Below are positions 1 through 11,039 of a stretch of 64,000 nucleotides of DNA, one piece after another. A program made the position numbers and the translations under genes. Position 1 is the first letter of the stretch. The number at the start of each line of letters is the position of its first letter. A model generated the notes under the pieces. The model was not told the DNA's origin. It did not search any database and worked only from the letters and a program-made list of their open reading frames with translations. This stretch comes from Niebla homalea (lineage: Eukaryota; Ascomycota; Lecanoromycetes; Lecanorales; Ramalinaceae), in the NCBI GenBank assembly GCA_019925105.1, contig JAHGAU010000002.1, positions 1,612,001 to 1,676,000 on the forward strand, read 5' to 3'.

Positions 1-735
1 GGCTCATTTTGCCAAAAAGTGGCCTTTTGCCGCAGGATCTTTCTCGCCCATAAGCGGAACATGTTTGATCATATTACTCGCGGACTCATAGTGTTGGTCG
101 TTGGGTGGACTGTGGCGTATTTCTTCGCCTACGCTTTTCAGTGCAAAGAAGACCCTTCCGCACAATGGAGCTCAGCGGCTGACGAACTCAAGCACCGTTT
201 GAGAGTGATAGGTGTAGAGGAGGAAATGAAGTAATATATGGCTTTCATCGATTTGGTTTTGGATATGCTTTGCATTTCAATACCTTTTCCCATGGTCACT
301 AGCGTGTGGGCGGACGCACAGTCTGTTACTATTCTTACACGCAAGACATTGACGTGCCAATCAGATCTGGCGGCTGCATCTCAGATTGTGGCTCGAGGGA
401 TGGGTCATTTGAATACTCCATTGGGTTCCCGTCCTAGATCTGAAAGCTCATAGGTAAGCCCCAGCTTTAGAGGAAATAGGATTATTGGACAGTGCTTTCG
501 AAGCAGACATAGGAGAACTGTATTACCACTCCCAATGAAATATTGCACGCAGATTTAGGTCCGTTACTTGTACAAGATCCAGTCTATGGTGATTACCTTA
601 TTTGTGAGATAATACGTGGGATCAGGTCAGCTGTTGCTCTTTTGCCTAATCTTTCTATCGTAGGTGCATGCTGCACTGTATTCTGCTGTGGCGAATTAAG
701 ATCCCATGCTCCATCCATTCCATTTCCTTGACAAG
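1..735 (+). pseudogene. Rhodopsin-domain fungal integral membrane protein gene, 5'-truncated by the window and apparently broken
   Basis: Frame 1 is open from the window edge and reads CRRIF, a membrane segment (GLIVLVVGWTVAYFFAYAF) and QC...W, the pattern of the fungal rhodopsin-domain family (seven-helix proteins of unknown ligand). After a TAA at 232-234 the same frame continues with DLVLDMLCISIPFPMV, which fits the next family helix. A third family-like stretch, DYLICEIIRGIRSAVALLP, lies in another frame at about 585-655. The TAA sits where the family keeps a residue before the helix, and no GT-AG intron removes it, so I read the gene as a pseudogene. CAA to TAA would fit a RIP-type change. 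An unusual intron or a sequence error would be the alternatives. The family assignment rests on remembered motifs only. Confidence 0.5.
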
Positions 736-1449
736 GCTTGTATATGAATTGTACTGGGTTCGATACTCCTGAGATACTCCTGAGCAGCTTGCGCGACTCC
801 TTAGTGGGCTCGGCCTCTTGTGAAATCGAGGGACCTGGTGATTGACATCTGGCGCTTTGAGCTGTTCAAATTGCGGCATAGATGAGCTCCGATGCTTCTA
901 TAATTAATTCAAGCCCTTCTCAGCTGAGCCAGTGTCGCACAGCTGCAAGTGTCAAATGCATATATAATGATTGTGGGTGCAAAGTGCGTGTCGTGTATCA
1001 TCTATCTAAGAAGACAAAAGGTGTCTGCAGGACATATCTAGGTGGTATGAGATGTACGGCTACGTGCTACTATCTACACGCGTCATGAGGCGTCTTGGCA
1101 CTACCTGCATGACGGCTCAAAGAATCCTCCTTGCCCGCACTCTGAACCACCATGCTTGCACCACCAAGCCTACCCTGGCTGACAGCCAGAAACATTGCAG
1201 CGAGGTACAGAGCTGAAACAAACTTTACCAGCCCGTTGAGGAGAGGATTCTGAATGAGGGGAGTGCTTGCCAAGCTTAGTGCTAGAATAGGCCAAGCCTG
1301 GCAAGCTGCAACCGATAACGAAGTCAAAACCTCGGCGAGGCGCATTTTGTTCTTGCAACAACTCGGCGTCAGGCCTTTGACTCTGTGAGTCTAAAAAGCG
1401 CGGTCTTGAGGAGCCTGCGCTATCGTATTCCCGTTGGAACTGGTTCATC
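736..1449. other. Intergenic region upstream of prp22
   Basis: This stretch of about 700 bp has ordinary base composition and no convincing coding frame. It should hold the prp22 promoter and 5' UTR. A 91-codon antisense frame at 1070-1345 has hydrophobic stretches, but no recognisable family or splice support. Confidence 0.5.
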
Positions 1450-4400
1450 ATGGATGATCTCGAATCCCTTGAGTTCCTGTCACTCGTGTCTAAAGTCACA
1501 TCCGAACTCCAGAACCACTTGGGCATCAACGAGAAGACCTTGGCGGAATTCGTGATTGCACAGCATGGGAAATGCCCTAATCTCGCCGATTTCAAGGCGC
1601 AGATGGATGCCATGGGGGCCGATTTCCCTCAGAGTCTCATCGAGAGCCTTGATCGTCTCATCTTGACTATGCATCCTAAGCATAAGGGGAAATCGAAACA
1701 GCCCGAAGCGCAGAATGGCCATGCTGAGAAAGTGCTTGATGAGAAAGATCGAAAGACGAGGATATTCAAGGGTCTGGCGGTGCCAGATAGCGAGCATGTG
1801 GTTGAGGAGGAGATTGAAGCAACCAAGTCGAATGGCCAAGCCACAGCCGATGCATTTGATGATACCTTTGCCATGCTTGAGGGCTTAGCCGGGCAACCGA
1901 GGGCAAAGGTAAAGACACCCAATGGCAGGAAGAGGAGTCGAAGCCCTGAGGATGTGGATGGCTACAATAACAGTCACAAGAAAAGCAAACGTAGGTCAAG
2001 GTCGCGATCACGAAGCTGGGAACGAGAACGAAGACCCCGGAAGCAAGAATATGACGACAGTTACGAAAGGTCGCGCAACGGTTATCATGAACGGGATCGT
2101 GACCGAAAGAGTGGGCACAGCAGTAAGCGAAGAATCAAGCACGAAGCAGACCATGACGACTATTTCAAGAAACCATCAATGCCAGAACTGGATGCTACGC
2201 CTGAAGTCGGTAAGATATACAGTGGGACTGTAACGGGCGTCAAAGACTTTGGGGCTTTCGTGAATCTACAGGGCGTCAAGGGCAAAGTTGATGGACTCGT
2301 TCATGTCTCAGCGCTACAAGAGGGTGCCAGGGTCAATCATCCATCGGACCTCGTTTCGCGGGGGCAGCCTGTCAAAGTCAAAGTCTCCCGGATGGAGGGG
2401 AGTCGAATCTCCCTCTCCATGAAAGATGTCGACCAGAATACCGGGCGAGACCTTGCACCCCAGCACAGATTTGCCTCTGGCGCAAATATGGAAGGTTTGT
2501 CCAACGGTGACGACAATTATGGGAGTCTCAGCTCGGAAGTTCCAGTCATTGAGGGTGATATGGGTGGCAGCAATAAACGGGGAAAGAAGAGGATGACATC
2601 GCCCGAAAGGTGGGAGATCAAGCAGCTGATCGCGTCTGGTGCAATGTCTGCACTTGATTATCCTGACATTGATGAGGAATACAATGCCACCTTAGCTGGA
2701 GAGGGCGAGTTCGAGGAAGAGGAAGACGTGGACATTGAAGTACGAGAGGAAGAACCACCTTTTCTCGCAGGTCAGACCAAGCAGTCACTCGAATTATCAC
2801 CCATCAGAGTAGTGAAAGCGCCGGATGGATCAATGAACCGCGCAGCGTTAGCGGGCACCTCGCTTGCAAAGGAGAGGAGAGATCTTCGTGAAACAGAGGC
2901 GCGAGACAAGGCCGCGGGAGAGGCTTCGCAGGTCGACCTGAATGCACAATGGCAGGATCCAATGATGGCTCCTGATCAGCGGAAATTTGCCAGTGATCTC
3001 CGTAACCCTCAAGCTCATAAAGCACCGGATGTAATGCCGGAGTGGAAGCGAGTTGTCCAAAGCAAGGAGCAGTCCTTTGGCAAGCGAACGTCCATGTCAA
3101 TTAAGGAGCAGCGAGAGAGCTTGCCTGTATTTAAATTCCGGAAACAATTGCTTGATGCTGTCAATGAGAATCAGCTCATGATTGTTGTTGGGGATACAGG
3201 ATCAGGCAAGACGACCCAACTGACGCAGTATCTTGCAGAAGGAGGCTTCGCGAATCGAGGTATGATTGGTTGCACGCAACCTCGTCGTGTCGCCGCAATG
3301 TCTGTCGCCAAACGTGTGGCCGAGGAGGTCGGCTGCACCTTAGGTCAGGAAGTTGGCTATACCATTCGTTTCGAGGATCGAACGAGCCCAGAGACCAGGA
3401 TCAAATACATGACTGATGGCATGCTGCAAAGAGAAGTTCTTATGGATCCGAACTTGAGAAAATACTCTGTCATCATGTTGGACGAGGCCCACGAGCGTAC
3501 TATTGCAACGGATGTTTTGTTTGGTTTACTGAAGAAGACCTTGAAACGACGTCCGGACCTCAAGGTGATTGTCACGTCAGCAACTCTGGATGCAGACAAG
3601 TTCTCAGAGTATTTCAACAAATGTCCAATATTTACCATCCCGGGAAGAACGTATCCTGTCGAGATCATGTATTCGAGAGAGCCTGAATCCGACTACCTGG
3701 ATGCGGCATTGGTCACCGTCATGCAGATTCATTTGACGGAGCCGCCTGGCGATATTCTCCTTTTCCTAACAGGGCAGGAAGAGATTGATACCAGTTGCGA
3801 GATCCTGTTTGAGCGGATGAAGGCGTTAGGTCCTAGCGTTCCTGAGTTGATCATCCTGCCTGTGTACTCTGCCTTGCCTAGTGAGATGCAAAGTCGCATC
3901 TTCGAGCCAGCACCGCCAGGAAGTCGCAAAGTGGTCATTGCAACCAATATAGCCGAGACATCCATTACAATCGACCAGATATACTATGTCATTGATCCTG
4001 GTTTTGTGAAGCAGAACGCATATGACCCGAAACTGGGCATGGACTCGCTGGTGGTTACCCCCATCTCACAGGCACAGGCGAAGCAGAGAGCAGGTCGGGC
4101 TGGACGTACTGGACCTGGCAAAACCTTCAGGCTTTACACCGAGGCAGCTTTCCAGTCTGAGATGTTACCGACGTCCATTCCGGAAATTCAGCGACAGAAT
4201 CTTTCACACACCATTCTGATGCTCAAAGCAATGGGTATCAACGATCTCCTCCACTTCGACTTCATGGACCCACCACCGACCAACACCATGCTGACAGCCC
4301 TAGAAGAGCTCTATGCTCTATCCGCCCTCGATGATGAAGGCCTCCTCACTCGCCTTGGCCGCAAAATGGCCGACTTCCCCATGGAACCTGCCCTCGCCAA

Positions 4401-5115
4401 AGTCCTCATCTACTCCGTCGACATGGGCTGCTCGGAAGAGCTCCTCTCCATCGTTGCCATGCTCTCCCAAACGGTCTTTTACCGGCCCAAAGAAAAACAA
4501 CAGCAAGCTGACCAGAAAAAAGCAAAATTTCACGACCCGCACGGCGATCACCTCACCCTGCTCAACGTCTACAACGCCTGGAAACTGTCCCGCTTCTCCA
4601 ACCCGTGGTGCTTTGAGAACTTCATCCAGGCCCGCTCCATGCGCCGCTGCCAGGATGTGCGCCAGCAGCTCGTCAGCATCATGGATCGCTACAAGCATCC
4701 GATCGTGTCCTGCGGGCGCAACACCATGAAGGTCCGGCAAGCGTTGTGCTCAGGCTTCTTCCGCAACGCTGCGCGTAAGGATCCGCAGGAAGGGTACAAG
4801 ACCCTCATTGAGGGCACGCCCGTGTACATGCATCCATCTTCGGCGTTGTTTGGCAAACCGGCCGAACATGTGATTTTCCACACGCTGGTCCTGACGACCA
4901 AGGAGTACATGAACACTACTACGGGGATTGAGCCCAAGTGGCTTGTCGATGCGGCGCCGACGTTTTTCAAGGTGGCGCCGACGGATCGGCTGTCGAAGCG
5001 GAAGAAGGCGGAGAGGATCCAGCCGCTGTACAACAGGTTTGCAGGGGAGGATGACTGGAGGCTTTCTGCCCAGAAGAGACAGGGCAGGGGAGGTGGGGGA
5101 GGGACCTGGGGGTGA
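1450..5115 (+). CDS. prp22: Pre-mRNA-splicing DEAH-box ATP-dependent RNA helicase Prp22/DHX8
   Basis: A single exon encodes 1,221 residues, the usual length for the DHX8 branch. Prp22 acts in the nuclear spliceosome, where its ATP-driven translocation releases spliced mRNA after the second step. Visible in order: an N-terminal helical domain starting MDDLESLEFLSLVSKVTSEL; an Arg/Ser/Lys-rich charged region (about 155-240); an S1 RNA-binding domain (about 250-335), diagnostic of Prp22 among DEAH helicases; then the helicase core with Walker A GDTGSGKTT (581-589), DEAH (678-681), SAT (710-712) and QRAGRAGR (879-886), followed by HA2 and OB-fold regions. The start is chosen because the first residues match the family N-terminus and A is at -3. 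No frame damage is seen. The lack of introns suits a housekeeping gene here. Codon use becomes more C-rich after about 4,260. Confidence 0.97.
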   Translation: MDDLESLEFLSLVSKVTSELQNHLGINEKTLAEFVIAQHGKCPNLADFKAQMDAMGADFPQSLIESLDRLILTMHPKHKGKSKQPEAQNGHAEKVLDEKDRKTRIFKGLAVPDSEHVVEEEIEATKSNGQATADAFDDTFAMLEGLAGQPRAKVKTPNGRKRSRSPEDVDGYNNSHKKSKRRSRSRSRSWERERRPRKQEYDDSYERSRNGYHERDRDRKSGHSSKRRIKHEADHDDYFKKPSMPELDATPEVGKIYSGTVTGVKDFGAFVNLQGVKGKVDGLVHVSALQEGARVNHPSDLVSRGQPVKVKVSRMEGSRISLSMKDVDQNTGRDLAPQHRFASGANMEGLSNGDDNYGSLSSEVPVIEGDMGGSNKRGKKRMTSPERWEIKQLIASGAMSALDYPDIDEEYNATLAGEGEFEEEEDVDIEVREEEPPFLAGQTKQSLELSPIRVVKAPDGSMNRAALAGTSLAKERRDLRETEARDKAAGEASQVDLNAQWQDPMMAPDQRKFASDLRNPQAHKAPDVMPEWKRVVQSKEQSFGKRTSMSIKEQRESLPVFKFRKQLLDAVNENQLMIVVGDTGSGKTTQLTQYLAEGGFANRGMIGCTQPRRVAAMSVAKRVAEEVGCTLGQEVGYTIRFEDRTSPETRIKYMTDGMLQREVLMDPNLRKYSVIMLDEAHERTIATDVLFGLLKKTLKRRPDLKVIVTSATLDADKFSEYFNKCPIFTIPGRTYPVEIMYSREPESDYLDAALVTVMQIHLTEPPGDILLFLTGQEEIDTSCEILFERMKALGPSVPELIILPVYSALPSEMQSRIFEPAPPGSRKVVIATNIAETSITIDQIYYVIDPGFVKQNAYDPKLGMDSLVVTPISQAQAKQRAGRAGRTGPGKTFRLYTEAAFQSEMLPTSIPEIQRQNLSHTILMLKAMGINDLLHFDFMDPPPTNTMLTALEELYALSALDDEGLLTRLGRKMADFPMEPALAKVLIYSVDMGCSEELLSIVAMLSQTVFYRPKEKQQQADQKKAKFHDPHGDHLTLLNVYNAWKLSRFSNPWCFENFIQARSMRRCQDVRQQLVSIMDRYKHPIVSCGRNTMKVRQALCSGFFRNAARKDPQEGYKTLIEGTPVYMHPSSALFGKPAEHVIFHTLVLTTKEYMNTTTGIEPKWLVDAAPTFFKVAPTDRLSKRKKAERIQPLYNRFAGEDDWRLSAQKRQGRGGGGGTWG

Positions 5116-5545
5116 TGAGGTCGACAACATGTTTTTGAAAAGATATCTGGGTAGCTCTACTACTTATTGCACAAATACAAGATTTGTGTCTTGGTCACAC
5201 AGTTGCGTTTGGCCAGAAGAATCCATCTTTCCCACGGTCATGATGTTCATTCGGCTAGTGCAACCCTTGCATGTCTCGTTCATGCAAAGTGAAAGTTATA
5301 GGTCGTAGCCCAACCGTGGTTGCTCTCATTGCTCTGAACACCTTGCTAGACCAACGAACTACACGATAAAATCATAACGCTGTCACGATCAACGAAATCC
5401 ACATCCAAACGAAAAGAAGGGAAGGAAAACCAAAACATCAGGATCAAAACATGATAATGAAGCGGACACCGCGCAGAGAGCCCCATTTCCAACCAACCCT
5501 CCTTCACCCCGCCAAAACCACATCATCTCCCCTTGCGACCCATCC
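5116..5545. other. Convergent intergenic region, 3' ends of prp22 and the 5.5-6.3 kb gene
   Basis: About 430 bp lie between the prp22 stop and the stop of the minus-strand gene. No coding frame or RNA gene is evident. Both 3' UTRs must lie here. Confidence 0.5.
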
Positions 5546-6327
5546 TCACTCAAATTCCACGGCCAGACAGTCCTGCTGACTGGAGCCATGGCTCCACAGG
5601 GTATTCGCCCTACGACGGGCACTGGTCAGAGCACCAAGAGCAGTCCCAATAGCAAGTAGCGTCAGTGGTATCCACAACCAGTCCCTTATTATCGGCAGTG
5701 GAAAGTGTACACCGGTTTCTTGACGCCGTGGGGGCCCTTGACCGACTGGCTGATCGAGTATCGTGGGGTCCCCCTGTCCATTGTCGCGGATGCTGGAAGT
5801 CAGGTGGGCGCAGTGTTTGGGGGCCGAGGATGAGCTTCGCCGCGTCGTGTCGTGCCCTGTGGATCGTCTTCGTCGTCGTTCTTCGTCAGTACGTACTCCC
5901 CAAGGCCACTCGGTGGTATGGTAAGGAGAGAAGAAAAGAGGGGGGGGAGAGAGAGGGAAACTTACGCGACCGTGAGATCTCGCCACGGCGTCGTCCTTGT
6001 CACATGGCGTCGCAGCACTGCAGCTGCTGCAGCTGCCGGCCAGCTGCGCCAACCCCACCGCGCCACCCACCTCGGCGGCCGTCTCCACCGCGGCGATGCC
6101 CCAGCAGATCAGGGCGACCCGGGGGCAACGAAGGGGAAGATGAAGGAGAGCACGGTGGCGGCCGCACAGCCGGCATCGGTGCCTGTATTAAGGGCACTGG
6201 CCGCGGGAACGGAGGCAGCGAGGGAACCTGCGACACTGCCGGCACAGGATTTGACGTTGCAGTTGCCGTGTACTCGGGCCGCGAAGGGCAGGAGAGCGAG
6301 GGCCTTTTGGGATTTGGTGAACTTCAT
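5546..6327 (-). pseudogene. Putative small secreted or membrane-anchored protein gene with an apparent single-base frameshift
   Basis: Read on the minus strand from ATG at 6327 (context CAAAATG). The product opens with a signal-like MKFTKSQKALALLPFAARVHG, then NCNVKSC and a hydrophobic alanine-rich stretch ending FIFPFVAPG. Near 6,115 this frame runs into a stop, but the adjacent frame continues smoothly with VALICWGIAAVETAAEV and a run of cysteines. One extra G in the C5G3 run would join them. A good donor GTAAGT follows at 5965-5960. The acceptor is unclear: one choice (exon from 5773) adds a C-terminal membrane helix, WIPLTLLAIGTALGALT, ending at 5546; another gives a short Cys-rich tail. 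The family is not recognised. It may be a true pseudogene, or an intact gene with a base missing from the assembly. Confidence 0.4.
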
Positions 6328-6732
6328 TTTGGATTGAGGAGGGTGCTTGAGGGTGGAGTTGGCGCTTGATGGAGAATGTTTGGATGTGCTTGTAGGGATG
6401 GATAGGCAGGACTGAAGGAGGTGGGAATGAAGAAGGGATGCTGGCTTTTGCCAAGCAAGAGTACTGTTTCATTCACTGGAGAGGAGAAGGATCGATCGAT
6501 GTATATGGTCATGACGAAGAAGCATCCGGTCTTGAAGAGCATGCGACTGGAACAGACATTAGGAGGAATTGGAAGCAAGGGGCACGACCAAAGCACGAGA
6601 TCCTTGCGAGCATAACGGGCTCCTCGTGCCAAGCATCCCCTTTTCTCCACCACGGTTCTGAATTCTCTCATAACGGGAAGGCCAAAGGCTCATTTATTGA
6701 CGTCTTCATATATTGTTACTATGCTTTCCGGG
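6328..6732. other. Intergenic region
   Basis: This holds the 5' flank of the small minus-strand gene and the 3' flank of the next minus-strand gene. Short frames here show no family features. Confidence 0.4.
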
Positions 6733-8521
6733 TTAGCTCTGTAGCGCAAGCTGTGCAGTAGTGACGATCAGTTGGAGTAGCGACAACAGGATCGTAAGGC
6801 CACCGATAATGAGTACTGCCCAAAATGTGTACCATTGAAGCGGGTTTCTTCGATCTCGCCAAAGATCTCGGATCCGGCTTGGCTGTTGATGCAGATTGAA
6901 TGCCTCGACCCTGGACAGGCGAGTTCCAAGAAGAGGAAAGTCGGTGCTAGTGTTATACACATCCTGCTCGACAAGATGGCCCTGGGAGTTGCAGCAGGCA
7001 CTAGGCCACATAAAAGACCCGAGTGCATCGATCAACCTTCCAGTACTTTTTCCGCATAGTGTATCCAGAAGGCTGTCGTAGTATTTGACTGAAAGGATCA
7101 CATTCTTGCGTTCGGTAGACTGAAAGAGCTTCCGGGATCTGCTATCTTGGCCAAAGATCACGCGATACGACAACATAATCTCTTTCAAGTATTGAAAGAT
7201 CAAGGGGTCATCACCACTGTCTGTTAATGCATAATAGTCACGAAGTATACTACAAAGAGGTCAACCTCGTGATCGATTGTTGAGTGACGGAGTCTTACCT
7301 CTCGAAAGATGATTGACCCGGAGCTTTGAGACTCAAAGCACAAAAGCTAGGGAAAGCGAAGAGCAACAAGCTTCGATTCCTCGGTTGGAACATAAGGTGG
7401 CAGGCCAAAGAACTTGTCCATACAATATGAATCTTCCCTACATTCTTCAAGGAGTAGTAACTGAGCGACGGAGCATGCAACAGGGCATGCGATCTCTCAT
7501 CCAGATCGGTAGCCAGCTCAAGAGTTGGGAGTAGATGACCGAACCCACGCAAGAGTTTGGCTAATGGCCGTTTCGAGATATCGATATTTTGCGTCGTTTT
7601 GATATCATTTCGTCTTATGGGCAGTTCTATGAGAAGACTACTCATGCAAGGGTCCATTGAAGGTTGAACGATGAGTGTCAACCATGCTATACTGTAAAAT
7701 ATGGCATGGCGGCCGCTAGCTCTTACTGGATGACTGAGCAGGGTTTGATCGGCCTCGTACCTCTCAAGCACCAGTGTAAGAGCTTCATCAATGCTTAGGT
7801 CTGTTTTCTGAGCATCTTTGAAGACGGCCGCAACAACGCCGAAAAAGTACCACACAGTCTTGAACGTCACCGGAGGAGCAAGACCGAGAAAGTGCCATAA
7901 TGCTTCGAATCTGGAATCGGCAGAATGCCGAGCTTGTTCTTCGATGAGTCTCAAATATGCGTCGATTCCAGGCCATTCGTTGGCTATGCGAAGGCTGACC
8001 CCGAAAACGATCTCGACAAATTGGGTCACATAGTCGAGACCCTCGCTCAATAAGTCGCCGTGGGTCGTAATTGCGAGCTCGTGCGACTCCGTCTCCAGAG
8101 GTGGGTGTCGGCCTAATCTCCAGAGGCGCCAAAGCTGATCCTGCGGGTTGGATCAGATATGAACCTAATAGACATATGCAAGGAAAACTACCAACCATGC
8201 TTTCACTAGGTGATGGGGGGAAGTGGGGTACTGGTCCAAGAGCCTTAATACTGCGACGAATGATACTTCCACGTTCATCGAATGAAGTGGTCGAAATGTG
8301 AAAAATTCAACAGGTTCTATAATCACCTTCTGGCACTTCGAAGGCCACGCTACTTTCATAGACCAGTTAGAGCACTTGAGAGGTCCCTTCGGTAGTAGAC
8401 ATTTGTACTTGAACGAGGAAAGGCTGAAGGAGACAAGAATGGGGCCGAGAGCCTGAATTGGGCGCAGCTGTACTAGCCATGCAGACATAGTTCTAGCGTG
8501 TTTTGTCTCGAGGCTTTGCAT
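6733..8521 (-). CDS. Fungal protein of unknown function with C-terminal transmembrane anchor, three exons
   Basis: Proposed exons on the minus strand are 8521-8192, 8140-7299 and 7249-6733, joined over introns of 51 nt (GTAGTT...CGCAG) and 49 nt (GTAAGA...TGTAG). The phases agree and give 562 residues. Readable landmarks are FRPLHSMNVEVSFVAVLRLL in exon 1, WPGIDAYLRLIEEQARHS and SYYSLKNVGKIHIVWT in exon 2, and SYRVIFGQDSRSRKLF in exon 3. The C-terminus is RRNPLQWYTFWAVLIIGG plus a hydrophobic helix ending at LALQS. I recognise this as a widespread uncharacterised ascomycete family in which a large soluble part precedes one C-terminal membrane helix. No catalytic motif is visible. The start is uncertain: ATG at 8521 or 8488, or an exon further upstream, is possible. 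It is divergent from the enzyme gene at 9426. Confidence 0.75.
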
Positions 8522-9425
8522 GTACTACAATGGTCTCTTGCGATCATCCAGGATTCCTGCAAAGGTTGCAGCAGATTCTCCAATGAGAGCGCTGTACTCT
8601 GTACTTGCCGTTGCCGTGAGAGGCGTTGATATGCTGCTCTATCCCCCTCGCCATAGATAAGGTGGTACATCTTAGTCATAAGATAGCTCTCTCAATTTGC
8701 CTGTAAGCATAAAAGGCCCACCACCCACCACCTGCCAGAAATTTCAATCAATCTGAGAACAACTCCCGTCACATACTCACAAGGTGGATTGCACGTATGT
8801 TATTGAACGTGAGTCGTAGACTAATGCAACCCGCCTAGGTATCTCATCGCATTGCTTCAATTGAACGCGCCTCTTCGAGAATGGAACCAAAATCGTCGCT
8901 GGAGCAACCCTGGAAGCAATGGTACTCTTCATTGACACGGGTCGATGTCGGCCAACACATCATCTGTCCAGTCCTGTTGGCTGGGAACGGCGGCAACATT
9001 GCGAAATCGCACTTGTCGCTGACGGCCGGTCTGAGCAAGCCAAGTAGCAAGCCTGAGAAAAAGTGATGGCATGCTGTTTGGGCGCCTCTGTACTCCCACA
9101 TCCGTGAGTATCTGTGATGAATCAATGAGCACGTTCCTGACTAGCCCACAAAGAACTATGCGCGAAGTACGGGACCCTCGGCAATTTGTATAGGCTTTGA
9201 TGATGGAAGCGTAGCTTATTGAGCGGTTGGGGTTATGACAAGCAAGCGAGGGACCTATGTCATTTGTAACTAAACGATTCTCTTAGTGGAGTTGCAACGT
9301 GTTCCGCGATTTAAATTCATGGATCGCGAATCCTGAAAATCCGACCCCAGCCGTTGGGACAAGCTTTTTTTTATGAAGTGTAGACCTTTACTCCTTCCAG
9401 CTCCAGCAACCTAGCTGAATCGGCC
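8522..9425. other. Divergent intergenic region of about 900 bp
   Basis: It separates the minus-strand membrane-anchored gene from the plus-strand oxidoreductase and should contain both promoters. A 61-codon plus-strand frame at 8881-9066 starts with ATG but has no recognisable features, so I do not call it a gene. Confidence 0.4.
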
Positions 9426-10431
9426 ATGACTTGCAATACGAAGCATACAGTACGCACAGAGTTGCCATATCTTGCTCGAGACGCATTGTATACCAAAGAA
9501 AAGCCTTACAGTGCTGATTTTCGAGTTGAGCACATTCCAGAGGCTCAATTTGCGAATCATGTACTTGAGAAGACCTCAGTGACGATCCGTGACGTCCGTC
9601 AAGGACCCACACCTACCCTCGAACATAACGGATTCTGCTTTCTCAAAGCTATGACATCTTTGAAAGCTGCTGACGCTACCAACAAAGAGACTTCAAAGAT
9701 GCTGCAATACCTGTCAGATATCCAGGACATTTTGTCTGAGAATCTGCATGATTATACCAGAATTGAGATAATGGACTTTCAGGTACGACCTTCCTTGCCC
9801 AGAGGGACCTCCACCTGACAGCTTCAGGTCCGCAAAAGACACCCCGGCTTCCCACATCAGAAGGGGGCAAAGGTAGAGTTCGAGCAACCCGCAGCAGTGC
9901 CTCACTCGGATTTCTCAGTCAATGGCGCCTTCATGCGCATGGAAGAGGTCTTCCCGGACCAGGAGTTGCACTACGCCGAAAGATCTTTCGACCTACTCAA
10001 GTAAGTTTGCTATGGAAATATCCGAAAAAGCAACGTTGTTCACTGATTTCGATCAGCGTCTGGCGTGTCCTCGACGGGCCGAACGACGATTGGCCTCTTG
10101 CACTCTGTGATTATCAAAGCGTGGAAAAAGTGCATGACACCGCGGCCAATGACTGTTTGCACGAAGCGAGTGTGGGTGAGAATTGGCTGCTACACGCCAA
10201 TGAACGACATCGATGGTACTACATGAGCGGCCAGGAGGAGGACGATCTTATCATTTTTCGGAACACGGATTCCGAGGGTATCTTGCCTTGTGAGCATTGC
10301 CCCGCCCATCTTTCTGCCCACAAGGCTGACCGGATATAGGCGCTTTCCATTGCGCTTTTGACAACCCGCTGGCTGCTTGCAGCCCAAGGCAAAGTATCGA
10401 AGTAAGGGTGGTGGCATTTCGTGGGGCCTGA
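9426..10431 (+). CDS. CmcJ / AsaB / GA4-desaturase-like oxidoreductase, four exons
   Basis: Exons are 9426-9782, 9828-10000, 10057-10277 and 10340-10431. The introns are 45, 56 and 62 nt with good donors (GTACGA, GTAAGT, GTATCT) and CTGAC or ACTGAT branch sites. The product has 280 residues, normal for the family. Signatures seen: LPYLARDALYTKEKPYSADF near the N-terminus, VTIRDVRQG, DGPNDDWPLALCD (183-195), NERHRWYY (225-232), DSEGAFHCAFDNP (248-260) and RQSIEVR (267-273). Relatives are iron-dependent hydroxylases or desaturases that tailor secondary metabolites: gibberellin GA4 desaturase, the cephamycin protein CmcJ and the fungal AsaB. The His and Asp residues of the last motifs are likely metal ligands by analogy. 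The substrate cannot be told. No break is seen. Confidence 0.88.
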
Positions 10432-11039
10432 AGGTGCGATGAGCAATGCGTTGAGCAATGTGGCCGTGAATGTTTCGATGTGATGTCAATGGGTAGTTGC
10501 ATGACTAGGATTATCGAAAGGGGAAGCATGATCAGCCCACTAGCACTGAAATATACTTAGCGTACATATCCCGTGTTCTAGACTCCTCGCTGGTGAGCGG
10601 TGAATCTGGTACAAATCAATCACCGGTTCTACCCACTACGTTACCTTGGGGTACTTCTTATCTCTCGCCTGCATGGGGTATGCATGAGGTCCGCACGAGG
10701 TGACACTCTCGATGTTTCCTGATAGCTGCCTCGTTCAAGGGCGCTGAGGGGCGGTCTGCGGTCTGCAAGGATGACTAGAATAGCACTAGCCTTGTCTTGA
10801 CAAGATGCCTTCCATGCCTACCCACCGAAAGACCGTCGTTCGCCGAGGCGCCTTTCGCTACCTTCTGTGAAGCTGGACCTTGAGCAATATCATCGTTCGA
10901 AGAGTAGTCATTTGCCTTGAAGGCCATTTATATACATGTTTGTGAGCATGCATCTGAACTGCCGCACTTGGAGGTAGCTGGCTGAATCGTCTTCTAGACT
11001 TCCAGGCTTCGCCGCCTTCAATCCTACTTTACGTTTGCA
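10432..11039. other. Intergenic region upstream of the isochorismatase-like gene
   Basis: About 600 bp without a supported coding frame. It should include the terminator of the oxidoreductase gene and the promoter of the hydrolase gene. Confidence 0.4.

Noticed and set aside
1070..1345. 91-codon minus-strand frame with hydrophobic segments upstream of prp22
   Set aside because: No homology recalled and no splice or start support; it overlaps the likely prp22 promoter.
1170..5130. Numerous long antisense or alternate frames over prp22
   Set aside because: They are shadows of the long, GC-rich prp22 coding sequence.
8881..9066. 61-codon plus-strand frame
   Set aside because: No recognisable domain, and it may be chance in the divergent promoter region.
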